A stretch of DNA of 64,000 bases from Candidatus Polarisedimenticola svalbardensis (GTDB lineage: Bacteria > Acidobacteriota > Polarisedimenticolia > Polarisedimenticolales > Polarisedimenticolaceae): the NCBI GenBank assembly GCA_014764515.1, contig JACXWD010000001.1:1-64000 (forward strand), read 5' to 3'. Positions 26,876 through 36,305 of the stretch are shown here, piece after piece. Under the pieces are notes generated by a model. That model ran no database searches and was not told where the DNA came from. It saw nothing but the letters and a program-made list of their open reading frames with translations. Each line of letters starts with the position of its first letter. The stretch's first letter is position 1. The position numbers were made by a program, and so were the translations under genes.

Positions 26876-27735
26876 GCCTGTACCTCCTGATCATCCCGGT
26901 ATTGCTCCTGCTCTGGTTCGTTCTGGACCGGCTGGTGTCGAAGCATTACCGGCCGAAAGATACGAAACACACTTTTGACCCCGGCAAGTTCGGGATACCG
27001 TTTGAAACGGTCCGGTTCGACACTGCCGACGGCGGCAACTTGAGCGGTTGGTGGATCCCGGGGAAACAGGATGGTCCCGTATTGATCCTGGTTCACGGCT
27101 GGGAGAACAACGCCGGGCGGCTGATCCGGTTCATTCGGGAGTTTCACCCTCTGGGCTACAACCTGCTGGCCTTCGATGCCCGCTCCCACGGCGACAGCAG
27201 CTTCACCGCGAAGACCACCGTCTGGAGCTATACCGAGGACACCCTGGCGGCCATCCGGTACGTGCGTGAACGGAACGGGAACGATTCCCGGATCGGGCTG
27301 GTCGGCTTTTCCATCGGCGGCGGAGCGGCCATCAATGCTGCCGCCCACAGCGCCGGCATCCGTACCGTACTCACCGTCGGCGCCGTCGCTCATCCCCTGG
27401 AAGTGATGCGACTGACCTTCGACCGCAAAGGTGTGCCGTACATCCCGCTGGTCTGGATCTTCTTCAGGTACCTGGAGCTGCGCTACAACATCCGGTTCAA
27501 CAGGATCGCGCCGGTACGGCATATCGGCAAGGTACCGGCGCCTGTGTTTCTCATCCACGGTGAGGACGACCGTATCGTCCTGCCGGACCAGAGCCGCAAG
27601 CTCATGGACGCCGGCAATCAGGACCTGGTTCGCATCTGGATCGCACCAGGCCTGGCCCACGGCGAGTGGGACAATCTCCCGCTGTTCTGGGAGCGGGTCC
27701 TGCAGTATCTGGACGAAACGATTCCCGTCACCTGA
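26872..27735 (+). CDS. membrane-anchored alpha/beta hydrolase
   Basis: 287 residues. An N-terminal membrane helix (YLLIIPVLLLLWFVLD) precedes an alpha/beta hydrolase fold. The oxyanion region is VHGWENN, the nucleophile elbow GFSIGGG with Ser147, the acid likely Asp233 in HGEDDRIV, and the base His263 in LAHGEW. The layout suits a serine hydrolase acting on the membrane or periplasmic face. Substrate unknown. GTG start overlapping the EcsC-family stop. Confidence 0.85.
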   Translation: MSLYLLIIPVLLLLWFVLDRLVSKHYRPKDTKHTFDPGKFGIPFETVRFDTADGGNLSGWWIPGKQDGPVLILVHGWENNAGRLIRFIREFHPLGYNLLAFDARSHGDSSFTAKTTVWSYTEDTLAAIRYVRERNGNDSRIGLVGFSIGGGAAINAAAHSAGIRTVLTVGAVAHPLEVMRLTFDRKGVPYIPLVWIFFRYLELRYNIRFNRIAPVRHIGKVPAPVFLIHGEDDRIVLPDQSRKLMDAGNQDLVRIWIAPGLAHGEWDNLPLFWERVLQYLDETIPVT

Positions 27736-27783
27736 CCGTCCGGGGTATCATCTCCCGAATCCCCACCTTTAACGGAGGACGAC

Positions 27784-28269
27784 ATGAACAGATTTTTGCG
27801 GTATTCCGCGATTGCATTGGCTCTATTTTCCATAGTCGGGTGTTGTTCGCTTCCGGATACGGCGTTGACCGAAGAAGACAAGGCGACCCTGACCTCCATG
27901 ATCGACGATGGCCTGGAACACATGCGCGCCAGGGACTTCGCAGCCTGGACCGCCAACTTCGCCGAAGATGCCGTCCTCATGCCGCCTAACGGCCCCACCG
28001 TCACCGGCCCCGCCGCCCTGCAGGCCTGGGCCGAGGCGATGCCAGGCTGGGAGGATGCGACCTGGCCCAACGTGATGATCTCCGGTGAAGGGAACATGGC
28101 CTACGGCTCCAGCGACTACACCCTGAAACTGGAAGGGATGCCTGAAGACCGGGGCAAACAGCTCGTGGTGTTCCGCCGCAAGGAAGGTGGCGAGTGGAAG
28201 GCCGTCGCCGTCAGTTTCAATTCGGACCTGCCGATCCAGATCCCTGCCATGATGCCGGTGGAGGAATAG
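27784..28269 (+). CDS. SnoaL/DUF4440-like lipoprotein
   Basis: 161 residues with a lipoprotein signal (ALALFSIVGCC, lipid-modified Cys about 20). The mature part resembles the NTF2-like SnoaL/DUF4440 fold: LDHMRARDFAAWTANFAEDA-like helix, then VLMPPNGPTVTGPAALQAWA. These folds bind small molecules or act as structural modules; no catalytic residue is evident. Good RBS GGAGG before the ATG. Confidence 0.75.
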   Translation: MNRFLRYSAIALALFSIVGCCSLPDTALTEEDKATLTSMIDDGLEHMRARDFAAWTANFAEDAVLMPPNGPTVTGPAALQAWAEAMPGWEDATWPNVMISGEGNMAYGSSDYTLKLEGMPEDRGKQLVVFRRKEGGEWKAVAVSFNSDLPIQIPAMMPVEE

Positions 28270-28276
28270 ATCACCC

Positions 28277-28570
28277 ATGAAGAAACTTTTGATCTTGCTG
28301 CTGGCTGCGGTCCTTCTCTGGTCCTGCGGTTCCCCGGCTCCAGAACCGGAACCGGCCGAGGCGCCGGCTGCCGGTGAGATGCCGGATATCGTTCTGGCGG
28401 AACTGGTGGATCCGGAAGCGAAGTTTTCACCTCTGCGTTACCTGGACAGCGGCCTCATCACCCTGAATGACCGCTGCCCGGTGCGGGAGTTCCCCCTCAA
28501 CCTGAAGACCGAAGAAGGGTTCCTGCTGTTCTCCGGCCCGGAGACACTGGCGTCGTACCAGGACAGTTAA
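28277..28570 (+). CDS. small lipoprotein with a CPV motif
   Basis: 97 residues. The signal ends in LLWSCGS (lipid-modified Cys about 17), followed by a Pro/Glu-rich linker. The C-terminal 45 residues contain LNDRCPVREFPLN and GFLLFSGPETLASY, faintly like YHS-type metal-binding snippets, but this is a weak likeness. It lies 7 bases after the SnoaL-like lipoprotein and its TAA shares an A with the next ATG. Confidence 0.65.
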   Translation: MKKLLILLLAAVLLWSCGSPAPEPEPAEAPAAGEMPDIVLAELVDPEAKFSPLRYLDSGLITLNDRCPVREFPLNLKTEEGFLLFSGPETLASYQDS

Positions 28571-29322
28571 TGGAAACACAGGACTGGGACAGCATCGCCG
28601 GCGAATTTTCCGACCGGGTGTTTCAGATCACCGATCATGACACCGACGGCGTCATCCTCAGCACCGCCCAACGTCTCGGATCGACCCTTAAGCATGCCGG
28701 TGATTTCGGATGCGGCGCCGGGGCGGTCACCCGGTTGCTGGCAGGTCATTTCGGGAAGGTGACCGGCCTGGACCAGTCCGCCGGACTGGTTCGGGAAGCG
28801 GAACAGGCGACGGCGGCGGACAACGTGGAGTACGTCCATGCCGACCTGGCCCGTCCCAAACCTCTCGGATTCCGATTCGACGTATCGTTCTGCGTCAACG
28901 TCCTGATCAACCGCAATCACGACGTCCGGGAAAAGATCGCCCGGAACGTGGCGGCTCATACCAAACGGGGAGGGCCGGCGGTGTTCGTGGTGCCGTCCCT
29001 GGAGTCCACGCTGAGAACGTACCAGACCGTGGTGGACTGCCAGGTGCGAGGCGGCATCGGCCGGAGCGCCGCAGTCCGGTCTGCCAACCGCCAGGCCGGC
29101 GAGGAGATCGAGTCGGTCGTCGACGGCATCGTTTCGGTAGGCGACTCCCCAACCAAGCATTTCCTGTCCGACGAGCTGGAGGCGTTCCTGGCTGAAGCCG
29201 GGTTCGACGTCCAGTCCATGGTGCGGGTGCAGTTTCCGTGGAACCAGGAGATCGACAACCCGCCGCGCAGCCTGGGCCCGCCGACGCCCTGGGACTGGCT
29301 GGCGGAGTGTCGCAGGAGATAG
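28570..29322 (+). CDS. class I SAM-dependent methyltransferase
   Basis: 250 residues. The SAM-binding motif I is DFGCGAGAVTRLLAG (about 44-58), with Asp of LDQSAGL (motif II), ADLARPKPLG and FDVSFCVNVLINR following. Substrate unknown. Its ATG overlaps the lipoprotein stop. About 125 bases separate it from the next gene. Confidence 0.85.
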   Translation: METQDWDSIAGEFSDRVFQITDHDTDGVILSTAQRLGSTLKHAGDFGCGAGAVTRLLAGHFGKVTGLDQSAGLVREAEQATAADNVEYVHADLARPKPLGFRFDVSFCVNVLINRNHDVREKIARNVAAHTKRGGPAVFVVPSLESTLRTYQTVVDCQVRGGIGRSAAVRSANRQAGEEIESVVDGIVSVGDSPTKHFLSDELEAFLAEAGFDVQSMVRVQFPWNQEIDNPPRSLGPPTPWDWLAECRRR

Positions 29323-29361
29323 TGATGTGCCAAATCCCTTGAATTTCGGGCGTCGGGGACC

Positions 29362-29383
29362 GATATTTGATCCGGGAAATATC
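29362..29383. promoter_or_regulatory. inverted repeat upstream of the redox cassette
   Basis: GATATTT and AAATATC are perfect 7-bp arms spaced by 8 bases, 66 bases before the PAS-like gene. A weak TTGAAT (29339) and TATTTG (29364) pair with 19-bp spacing overlaps it, so it could be an operator. This is pattern only. Confidence 0.35.
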
Positions 29384-29448
29384 CCTATCAATTCATCCGG
29401 GTTGATGGCAAAATATCTGGAACTTTTTGGAATCTTGAGGATACGTGC

Positions 29449-29970
29449 ATGCGTAGAGTCTGCGGCTGGTGCAAAGACAATCTGGACCCGGAACTGGGAC
29501 ACGAAGCGGATGCACCGGTCACCCACGGCATTTGCTCATCGTGCGCCCTAAAGATCACCACCGGCACATCCCGTTCGGCCCGGGAGATGCTGGACCTGGT
29601 GGAGGAGCCGGTTTTCCTCCTTGGCGAGGACGGTGTGCTCCACGCCGTCAACCGCAGCGGCTGCCGGCTGGTAGGCAAGGATGCTGACAGTATCGCCGAT
29701 CAACTGCTGGGGGATGTGTTCGAATGCGTCAACGCCGGGCTTCCCGGCGGCTGCGGTGCGAGCATCCACTGCAGCATGTGCACCATGCGAACCACCCTGC
29801 TTGAAACGCTGAAAACCGGAAAAGGAACCTCCTGTCTTCCGGCAACCAAGAACATCAACGCACCGGATGGCGAGCGGGAAGTGCACTTCCTCATTTCCAC
29901 GGAGAAGGTGGACGGGAAGATCCTGATGCGGATTGAAGCTGTGGAACCGGCGGAGCAGGCCAACAACTGA
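29449..29970 (+). CDS. Cys-rich PAS-like sensor protein
   Basis: 173 residues. The N-terminus has a C4 zinc-knuckle pattern (Cys5, Cys8, Cys29, Cys32: CGWC ... ICSSC). Residues about 45-165 look like a PAS domain (EMLDLVEEPVFLLGEDGVLH, then the GKILMRIEAVE end). A second cysteine set is embedded in it: Cys93, Cys102, Cys108, Cys111 and Cys129 (ECVNAGLPGGCGASIHCSMC). This combination occurs in small PAS proteins of anaerobes and suggests a metal- or thiol-based redox sensor, though no output domain is visible. TGATG overlap with the selenoprotein start. Confidence 0.8.
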   Translation: MRRVCGWCKDNLDPELGHEADAPVTHGICSSCALKITTGTSRSAREMLDLVEEPVFLLGEDGVLHAVNRSGCRLVGKDADSIADQLLGDVFECVNAGLPGGCGASIHCSMCTMRTTLLETLKTGKGTSCLPATKNINAPDGEREVHFLISTEKVDGKILMRIEAVEPAEQANN

Positions 29971-30497
29971 TGGCTTACATACCATATCTCGACGAAGAAG
30001 AGATCCCAGAAGACTGCCGGGTTCCGGACTCGGACCACATTCTGCGGGTCCATGGCGTCAACGGCCCGGTCATGAAACAGCACTACGACCTGTACCGTGT
30101 CCTGATGTACGGAAAATCTCCGCTGACCCGGATCCAGCGTGAGATGGTGGCGGTGACGGTTTCCGCCGTCAACGAATGCCACTACTGACTGCACCATCAC
30201 GGGGCGGGGCTCCGCAGGTTACTGACGGCAAAGAAGGTTCCCGAGAGCAGGCAGGACCGGCTCCTCCTGGACCTTGGCTCCGATCACGCCCTGGCCGACA
30301 TCGATGCCGTCAATCATGCCATACTGGATTACGCACGGAAACTGACCCGCACCCCGGCCGCCATGGGGCCGGAAGATGTTGAGCTCCTCAAGGGACACGG
30401 CCTCAGCGACAGGGCGATTCACGATCTGTGCGCCGTCACCTCGTACTTTGCTTTCGTGAACCGCATCGCCGACGGCCTGGGTGTTGAGCTGGAGTGA
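29970..30497 (+). CDS. AhpD-like selenoprotein (in-frame UGA read as selenocysteine)
   Basis: An apparent 72-residue gene stops at TGA (30186-30188), but the same frame continues for 102 more codons and completes a textbook AhpD-like/peroxidase-related protein of 175 residues. Before the TGA: EMVAVTVSAVNECHY; after it: LHHHGAGLRRLL, then RTPAAMGPEDVELLKGHGLS, DRAIHDLCAVTSYFAFVNRI and DGLGVELE. Family members have CxxC followed by HH; here it is Cys70-His-Tyr-Sec73. A SECIS-like hairpin lies just downstream. The likely role is thiol-dependent reduction of hydroperoxides or a related thiol oxidoreductase. It overlaps the PAS-like gene (1 base) and the BP74-like gene (GTGA). Confidence 0.88.
30193..30219 (+). 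promoter_or_regulatory. bacterial SECIS-like hairpin
   Basis: Upper stem CGGGGC (30200-30205) pairs with GCTCCG (30209-30214, one G-U) around a GGG triloop; a lower stem ACC/GGT (30193-30195 with 30217-30219) closes an AUCA/CA internal loop. The apical loop begins 18 bases after the UGA and contains G, which fits the usual bacterial SECIS distance and loop rules. Confidence 0.65.
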
Positions 30498-30931
30498 TCT
30501 TGAAACGGTCGACGATCCTGAAGCTTGCGATGGTCCCGATGGTCGCCTGCCTCCTGTTCTGCAGCAGCAACAACTCCCCCACCGCTCCACCTCAACGCTC
30601 CTTCCTGTTCGCCATGCGGGGTATCCCGGACGCCGAAGGCCGGTTCGTTGCCGTGACCTCCAACCCACAGCTGCTTGCCGTTCTGGAAGGCCAGCTCGCT
30701 CTACCGGAAGCGCAGCGCAACCTCCACATCAACGGCCCGGTCGATTCCGGCAACGGCGGCCACAACCTGGGCTGGTCCTGGCATTTCGAGCCCGGCCAAT
30801 GGGAACTGGTGGAGATCAGCATCGAACTGTGCGATGGCCGGCCACAAAACGTGGAGGACGACGTGGACAAGTGGATCGCAGATGTAGGCACGTTCTGCCC
30901 CTGGGCGTCGTATGTCGCAGCGGAGCTTTAA
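30494..30931 (+). CDS. BP74-like domain lipoprotein
   Basis: 145 residues from a GTG overlapping the selenoprotein stop; a TTG at 30500 is an alternative. A signal ends in LLFCSS, a likely lipobox. The mature part matches the BP74-related domain known from Dictyostelium and scattered bacteria: FVAVTSNPQLLAVLEGQLAL, HNLGWSWHFEPGQW, ELCDGRPQNVEDDVDKW and FCPWASYV. The role in bacteria is unknown. Coupling to the selenoprotein hints at a shared stress task. Confidence 0.7.
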   Translation: MILKRSTILKLAMVPMVACLLFCSSNNSPTAPPQRSFLFAMRGIPDAEGRFVAVTSNPQLLAVLEGQLALPEAQRNLHINGPVDSGNGGHNLGWSWHFEPGQWELVEISIELCDGRPQNVEDDVDKWIADVGTFCPWASYVAAEL

Positions 30932-30967
30932 TGACGATCAAGTTGAAGACGGAAACGCTGAACGGAT

Positions 30968-32113
30968 CTAGATCGGGTAGCCGTCGTCCCGGCGGTCCAG
31001 CATCTGCATCTGCCGTTCCCACTGGTTCTTCATGATCAGCAGGAGCCGGAAGGTCATGTCCACTTCCTTCCGGGTCGGGCTGCGCCAGTCCTTCTCTACC
31101 CGCTGCAGTTCGGACCAGCGACTGCTGTCGCTGTACAGCTTGGTGGACAACGACCAGCGGCCGTCTCTCCCCTGCTGGGAGTAGACCCAGTCGATGTGGT
31201 TCATCAGCAACGGGTAGCGGTTGACCAGCCCGAGCCTGGCGAACATCTCCAGGTTCATCAGCATCTCGTCCACATGGCCGTTCGTCTGGTAGTGTTCCAG
31301 CGGGTGGAACTTGATGCCGTGGCCCTTGAGGAACGACCCTTTGGCGGTCCGGATCAGGCCCAGGCCGGGGGCCAGGTTCTGGTAGGTCGGGGACATGACG
31401 TAGTCATAGATCTTCTTGAGGCGCATCTTGGCCATTTCGCCGTTCAAGAGCCACGGCGAGCAGGCGAAAAGCCGGGTGAGGTACAGGTCCGGCATGAACG
31501 GGTAGCCTCGATTCCAGACTTCCTGCCGTATCAGAGGGTGGCTGGCGCCGATCTCTTCGGTCGGATTGCGGCTGCCCGGCAGATCCACGAATCCGGAGGT
31601 CAACTCCAGCAGCTCCATGATGGCGATCCTGGCGCGGTTGTCGTCGTAGCCGGTGCGGGTCAGCAGCTCCAGGGCCAGGATCCGGAAGAACCAGCGGAAG
31701 TATTTTTCCTGCCGCGGGTCGGCCTTCACTTCCTTGGTGAACTCGAAGAACTCCATGTCCTTCTTCTGGGTCAGGTAGGTGCGCAACAGCTTGGCCGCCA
31801 GCTTCACCGGTGCGGTTTCCCGGTTCCAGCCGTACTCCAGGAGCATGTGCATACCGTGCTCCATGCTGACATGGTCCTTTTTTGTTTCACCGGCATGGAT
31901 CCGGTTGCCCCAGGTGCCGTTCTTTTTCTGGGCCTTCACCAGCTTCAACGCCGGCTCGTACTCCAGCATGTCCTGCCGGGCTTTCTGGACGTCCAGGTTT
32001 TCCCGGCCCAGTTCCAGCAGTTCGGTTAGCACCCGGTACCGGATCGCAGGACTGCCGTTTTCCAGCAGCCATGGCATCGGGTCGGATCGCAGGGAGGATT
32101 TCCAGTCGGTCAT
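30968..32113 (-). CDS. conserved protein with alpha/alpha-toroid-like repeats
   Basis: 381 residues. Helical repeats with the turn motifs KKNGTWGN and [10 protein letters not shown] resemble the QW-type turns of prenyltransferase/squalene-cyclase toroids. The typical DCTAE or DXDD catalytic acids are not evident, so I do not call an enzyme. Other landmarks are [20 protein letters not shown] (N-terminus) and [19 protein letters not shown]. The start overlaps the carA stop by 4 bases, but a functional link with carbamoyl phosphate synthesis is not implied. Confidence 0.65.
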   Translation of the reverse strand: MTDWKSSLRSDPMPWLLENGSPAIRYRVLTELLELGRENLDVQKARQDMLEYEPALKLVKAQKKNGTWGNRIHAGETKKDHVSMEHGMHMLLEYGWNRETAPVKLAAKLLRTYLTQKKDMEFFEFTKEVKADPRQEKYFRWFFRILALELLTRTGYDDNRARIAIMELLELTSGFVDLPGSRNPTEEIGASHPLIRQEVWNRGYPFMPDLYLTRLFACSPWLLNGEMAKMRLKKIYDYVMSPTYQNLAPGLGLIRTAKGSFLKGHGIKFHPLEHYQTNGHVDEMLMNLEMFARLGLVNRYPLLMNHIDWVYSQQGRDGRWSLSTKLYSDSSRWSELQRVEKDWRSPTRKEVDMTFRLLLIMKNQWERQMQMLDRRDDGYPI

Positions 32114-33231
32114 CGGCTCGCCTCCGCAACCATGGACCGGAACCTGTGGAACAGGCCCATGGAGTCGTGGGGACCCGGAGAAGCCTCCGGGTGGTACTGC
32201 ACCGCCATCAGGCGGGACTCGGGCAGGACAAACCCCTCACAGGTCTTGTCGTTGAGGTTGACATGGGTCACCTCCGAACCTTCGGGAAGGGTGTCCGGGT
32301 CCACGGCATAGCCGTGGTTCTGGGATGTGATCTCCACCTTGCGGGTGGAAAGGTCCATCACCGGGTGGTTTCCTCCCCGGTGACCGAATTTCAGCTTGAA
32401 GGTTTTCCCGCCCAGGGCCAGGGCGGCGATCTGGTGCCCCAGACAGATGCCGAACATCGGCTTGCGGCCGATCAGATTCCGCACCGTGTCGATGGCGTAC
32501 GCCGGCACCTCCGGGTCGCCAGGGCCGTTGGAAAGGAAGATGCCGTCGGGCTCAAGGGCCAGGGCTTCTTCGGCGGTGCAGGACGCCGGCACCACCGTAA
32601 CGTCGAAGCCTGACTCCACCAGCAGGTTCAGGATGTTCCGCTTCGCGCCGAAATCGAACGCTACGCATTTCGGCCGGTTCCCGGCACCGGGCCGCTCGCC
32701 GGTCCGCCAGCGTTCCGGGCGAGTGCTATCCCAGTCTTTCCCGGCCGGTGAGGTTACATCCGCAACCAGGTCCACGTCTTTCAGCATCGGTGACGAGCGG
32801 GCCTTCCGCACCAGGGACTCCACATTCCGATCGATGGAAGACAGAACCCCCCGCATGGCGCCGGCGGTCCGGATATGTTTCGTGATCGCCCGCGTGTCCA
32901 CCTCGGATATTCCCGGGACGGCGTTGTTGCTCAGGTACAGGTGCAGGCTCTGGGTCGCCCGCCAGCTGGAAGGCGTCTCGCTGACCTCCCGGACCACCAG
33001 CCCGCCGGCCTGGGGCCGGGACGATTCGCAATCCTCGGCATTGGTGCCGCAGTTGCCGATTTCCGGATAGGTCATCACCACGATCTGGCCCCGGTAGGAC
33101 GGGTCGGTGAGAATCTCCTGATAGCCGGTCATGGAGGTGTTGAACACAATCTCCCCGGACTGCTCGCCACGGGCGCCGAAAGCACGTCCCCGGAACACAC
33201 GGCCGTCTTCAAGAGCGAGGATCGCTTCCAC
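32110..33231 (-). CDS. carA: carbamoyl-phosphate synthase small subunit
   Basis: 373 residues. The N-terminal CarA domain ([40 protein letters not shown]) is followed by a class I glutaminase: the nucleophile Cys in [16 protein letters not shown] and the His-Glu pair in [15 protein letters not shown]. It supplies ammonia to CarB for arginine and pyrimidine synthesis. carB is not in the window. Confidence 0.95.
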   Translation of the reverse strand: MEAILALEDGRVFRGRAFGARGEQSGEIVFNTSMTGYQEILTDPSYRGQIVVMTYPEIGNCGTNAEDCESSRPQAGGLVVREVSETPSSWRATQSLHLYLSNNAVPGISEVDTRAITKHIRTAGAMRGVLSSIDRNVESLVRKARSSPMLKDVDLVADVTSPAGKDWDSTRPERWRTGERPGAGNRPKCVAFDFGAKRNILNLLVESGFDVTVVPASCTAEEALALEPDGIFLSNGPGDPEVPAYAIDTVRNLIGRKPMFGICLGHQIAALALGGKTFKLKFGHRGGNHPVMDLSTRKVEITSQNHGYAVDPDTLPEGSEVTHVNLNDKTCEGFVLPESRLMAVQYHPEASPGPHDSMGLFHRFRSMVAEASR

Positions 33232-33236
33232 GTCGC

Positions 33237-34085
33237 CTACTCCGGTTCCACGGCCGCAGCCTTCAGGCGGCCCTTCTCTTCAACCAGTCTGCCTACCGGC
33301 AGGACCGGGTCATGTTCGAAAACCAGGCGCCAGTCATTGCGGGCCGCTTCGGCAAGGAGAGCTTTCTTGGTAGCCAGGGTTGCCAGCGGCTCCAGGTCGT
33401 ACCCCATGATGTAGGGCGCCCTGACATGGCTGGCGGTAGGGACCAGGTCGGCCAGGTACGCGAAGGTGCCTCCTCCTGCCCGTACCAGCGGCACCTGCAT
33501 ATGGGGCGTATGCCCCGGCGCCAGCCTGAGCCTGATGCAGCGGGTCAGGGCGGTGTCGCCATTGACCAGCCGGACCTGTTTATCGGACAGCAGAGGTTCA
33601 TAATTCTCCGCCATGTACGAAGCCCTTGTCCGCTCGTTCCCGGAGCGGGCCAGTTCCAGTTCCCCCTGCTGCATCACATAGACCGCATTGGGGAAGGCGG
33701 CCACGGCGTCGCTGCCGTTCTTCCGGACCGTATTGCCTCCGGCATGATCGAAGTGCAGATGGGAGCAGACCACCATGTCGATGTCCGGCGGGGTCAGGCC
33801 GGCCGGTTTCAGCCAGTCTTCCGCCGGCGAAGTCTCGAGAGCGAAGATGTCACGCTCCTTGGCGTCCCATTTTTCCCCGGCGCCGGTGTCGATGAGAATC
33901 TTGCGATCCCCATCCTCAACCAGGAGAACGTTCATGGCCAGCAGGATGCGGTTGCGGTCGTCGGCCTTGTGCTCCCGCTCCCACAGCGGCTTGGGAACAA
34001 CCCCGAACATCGCCCCGCCGTCCAGGCGCAGGGACCCGGTGGGCAGCACCGTCAGCCTCACATCGTCGAATTCGAATCGGAGCAA
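33237..34085 (-). CDS. MBL-fold metallohydrolase
   Basis: 282 residues with the metallo-beta-lactamase motif [10 protein letters not shown] (His109, His111, Asp113, His114), [10 protein letters not shown] before it and [12 protein letters not shown] (third His) after it. Substrate unknown; such stand-alone MBL proteins are often hydrolases of lactones, glyoxalase-like or phosphodiester substrates. It is 5 bases upstream of carA and has a good promoter of its own at 34142-34170. Confidence 0.86.
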   Translation of the reverse strand: MLRFEFDDVRLTVLPTGSLRLDGGAMFGVVPKPLWEREHKADDRNRILLAMNVLLVEDGDRKILIDTGAGEKWDAKERDIFALETSPAEDWLKPAGLTPPDIDMVVCSHLHFDHAGGNTVRKNGSDAVAAFPNAVYVMQQGELELARSGNERTRASYMAENYEPLLSDKQVRLVNGDTALTRCIRLRLAPGHTPHMQVPLVRAGGGTFAYLADLVPTASHVRAPYIMGYDLEPLATLATKKALLAEAARNDWRLVFEHDPVLPVGRLVEEKGRLKAAAVEPE

Positions 34086-34141
34086 GTCCGGATCACTCCC
34101 CGGCCGCCAGGGAATTGGCGGCGGCCTGCGCAGAATCGCGT

Positions 34142-34170
34142 ATGATACAGAAACCGTCGCAGATATTCAA
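34142..34170 (-). promoter_or_regulatory. sigma70-like promoter for MBL hydrolase-carA
   Basis: On the minus strand TTGAAT and TATCAT are separated by 17 bp (the -10 matches the consensus at 5 of 6 positions). It lies 57 bases upstream of the hydrolase start. Confidence 0.6.
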
Positions 34171-34218
34171 GTTCTTTGTAATTAAACACTTAGGAACTGT
34201 CCCTACGGGCCTCCTTCG

Positions 34219-34247
34219 TTGACACCTATAGACCCCTGTGTTATTTT
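34219..34247 (+). promoter_or_regulatory. sigma70-like promoter for tRNA-Val-thrS
   Basis: A perfect TTGACA is followed after 17 bp by TATTTT, 22 bases upstream of tRNA-Val. It likely drives the tRNA and the translation-gene operon behind it. Confidence 0.65.
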
Positions 34248-34269
34248 CCCCGGTCGTTCGTACACGTTC

Positions 34270-34344
34270 AGGCGCGTAGCTCAGTGGTAGAGCGCTACCT
34301 TGACATGGTAGAAGTCGGCGGTTCGAAACCGCCCGCGCCTACCA
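34270..34344 (+). tRNA. tRNA-Val (anticodon GAC)
   Basis: 75 nt with a perfect 7-bp acceptor stem (AGGCGCG with CGCGCCT), the anticodon arm CTACC-TTGACAT-GGTAG (anticodon GAC), a normal T loop (GGTTCGAAACC) and encoded CCA. It ends 35 bases before the thrS start. Confidence 0.96.
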
Positions 34345-34379
34345 GCGTTGCATCCCGCAGCGGCCGGGTTGGTATTGCT

Positions 34380-36305
34380 ATGACTTCACAAGCGGAAACA
34401 TTGAGAGTCACCCTGCCTGACGGCACCGAGAAATCGGTGGCCGCAGGGACCACTCCGATGGAAATCGCCGAAGGGATCGGGGCCGGCCTGGCCCGGGCAT
34501 CCGTCGCCGCCCGCGTGGACGGCGAACTCCAGGATCTGACCCGACCGCTCACTGCCGACTGCAACCTGGCGATCGTCACAAAGCGGGATGAAGAGGCGCT
34601 CGAAGTCCTGCGGCACTCCACAGCCCACGCCACTGCCCAGGCAGTGCAGGAACTGTTCCCCGGAACCCGGATCGCCCAGGGGCCGGTCATCGACAACGGC
34701 TTCTACTACGATTTCGACCGTGAGGAACCGTTCACCGACAAGGATCTGGCTGCCATCGAGACGAAGGTCAAGGAGATCCGGAAGCGGAATCTGACCATCG
34801 AGCGGATGGAACTGCCCCGTGACGAGGCGATCCGGTTCTTTGAAAAGGAAGAGGAGCCGTACAAGGTTTATTTCGCCACCACCAAAGGGGGCGAAACCGT
34901 CACCATCTACCGCCAGGGCGAGTGGACCGACTTCTGCCTCGGGCCGCACCTGCCGTCCACCGGGCGCCTGGGAGTGTTCAAGCTGCTGTCGGTGGCCGGG
35001 GCGTACTGGCTGGGCGACGAAAAGAACAAGATGCTCCAGCGGATCTACGGAACCGCCTTTTTCGACAAGAAGGAGCTGAAGGAACACCTGGCCCTTCTGG
35101 AAGAGGCCCGCAAGCGGGATCACCGCAAGCTGGGCAAGGAACTGAAGCTGTTCTCCTTCCACCCGGAGGCCCCTGCCAGTCCGTTCTTCCACCCCAAAGG
35201 GGCCAGCCTGTACAACCGGCTGGTGGACTACGTCCGCGAACTGTACGCCGTCTACGGCTACGACGAGGTCATCACACCCCAGATCTTTGACGCCTCCCTT
35301 TGGAAGACATCCGGGCATTACGAGCATTACCGGGACGTCATGTATTTCACCGAGGTGGACGGCCGGGAGTTCGCGGTCAAGCCGATGAACTGCCCTTCCC
35401 ACTGCCTGATGTACGGCGAAGGACGGCACTCCTATCGCCAGTTGCCGGTACGGATGGCCGATTTCGGCCGCCTGCACCGCTACGAACTGTCCGGAGCCAC
35501 CGCCGGCCTGACCCGGGTCCGGACCTTCTGCCAGGACGACGGCCACATCTTCTGTACCGAGGATCAGGTTCAGGAAGAGGTCGAGAACCTGACAAAGATG
35601 TACCTTGAGACCTACGGTGTATTCGGTCTGGACGTTCGGATTTTCCTGTCCACCCGGCCGGAAAAGAAGGCCGGCGACGACGCCTTGTGGGACCAGTCGG
35701 AGGCTGCGCTGAAGGCGGCCCTCGAGGCTCACGACCATCCGTACACGATCAACGAGGGCGACGGCGCGTTCTACGGGCCGAAAATCGACTTCATCGTTCG
35801 GGACGCCCTGAAGCGGGAGCACCAGATCGGCACCATCCAGCTGGATTACATCCTGCCGGAGCGGTTCGCGCTGAAATACATCGATGCCGATAACAGTGAA
35901 AAGCGGCCTGTGATGATCCACCGGGCCATGCTCGGCTCCCTGGAGCGGTTCATCGGCCTCCTGATCGAGCATTGCGGCGGAGCCTTCCCGCTGTGGCTGG
36001 CGCCGGAACAGGTGCGGGTGTTACCGATCACCGACCGCACCATGGACTATGCTGAACAACTCCGAACAAGCATGGCCGCCGCCGGCCTGCGGGTCACCGT
36101 GGACCGCCGCAACGAGAAAATCGGCGCCAAGATCCGGGAAGCCCAGCTGGAAAAGATCCCGTTCATGCTGGTGGTTGGCGACAAGGAGGCCGAATCCGGT
36201 AGTATTACGGTTCGATCCCGGAAGGATGGGGACCTGGGGACCTTCACGCTGGAAGATTTCATCAGGACGACGGTGGAGACTGTCACCGATAGACGGAGCG
36301 AATAA
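34380..36305 (+). CDS. thrS: threonyl-tRNA synthetase
   Basis: 641 residues: an N-terminal TGS domain ([20 protein letters not shown]), the editing domain with [17 protein letters not shown], the class II core ([20 protein letters not shown]; motif 3 [19 protein letters not shown]) and the C-terminal anticodon domain ([14 protein letters not shown]). The ATG at 34380 gives the family N-terminus; the frame is also open through the tRNA. The stop overlaps the rpmI start by one base. Confidence 0.97.
   Translation: MTSQAETLRVTLPDGTEKSVAAGTTPMEIAEGIGAGLARASVAARVDGELQDLTRPLTADCNLAIVTKRDEEALEVLRHSTAHATAQAVQELFPGTRIAQGPVIDNGFYYDFDREEPFTDKDLAAIETKVKEIRKRNLTIERMELPRDEAIRFFEKEEEPYKVYFATTKGGETVTIYRQGEWTDFCLGPHLPSTGRLGVFKLLSVAGAYWLGDEKNKMLQRIYGTAFFDKKELKEHLALLEEARKRDHRKLGKELKLFSFHPEAPASPFFHPKGASLYNRLVDYVRELYAVYGYDEVITPQIFDASLWKTSGHYEHYRDVMYFTEVDGREFAVKPMNCPSHCLMYGEGRHSYRQLPVRMADFGRLHRYELSGATAGLTRVRTFCQDDGHIFCTEDQVQEEVENLTKMYLETYGVFGLDVRIFLSTRPEKKAGDDALWDQSEAALKAALEAHDHPYTINEGDGAFYGPKIDFIVRDALKREHQIGTIQLDYILPERFALKYIDADNSEKRPVMIHRAMLGSLERFIGLLIEHCGGAFPLWLAPEQVRVLPITDRTMDYAEQLRTSMAAAGLRVTVDRRNEKIGAKIREAQLEKIPFMLVVGDKEAESGSITVRSRKDGDLGTFTLEDFIRTTVETVTDRRSE

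Noticed and set aside
29970-30188. A 72-residue gene ending at TGA
   Set aside because: The frame continues with the rest of the AhpD-like family, so the TGA is better read as selenocysteine.
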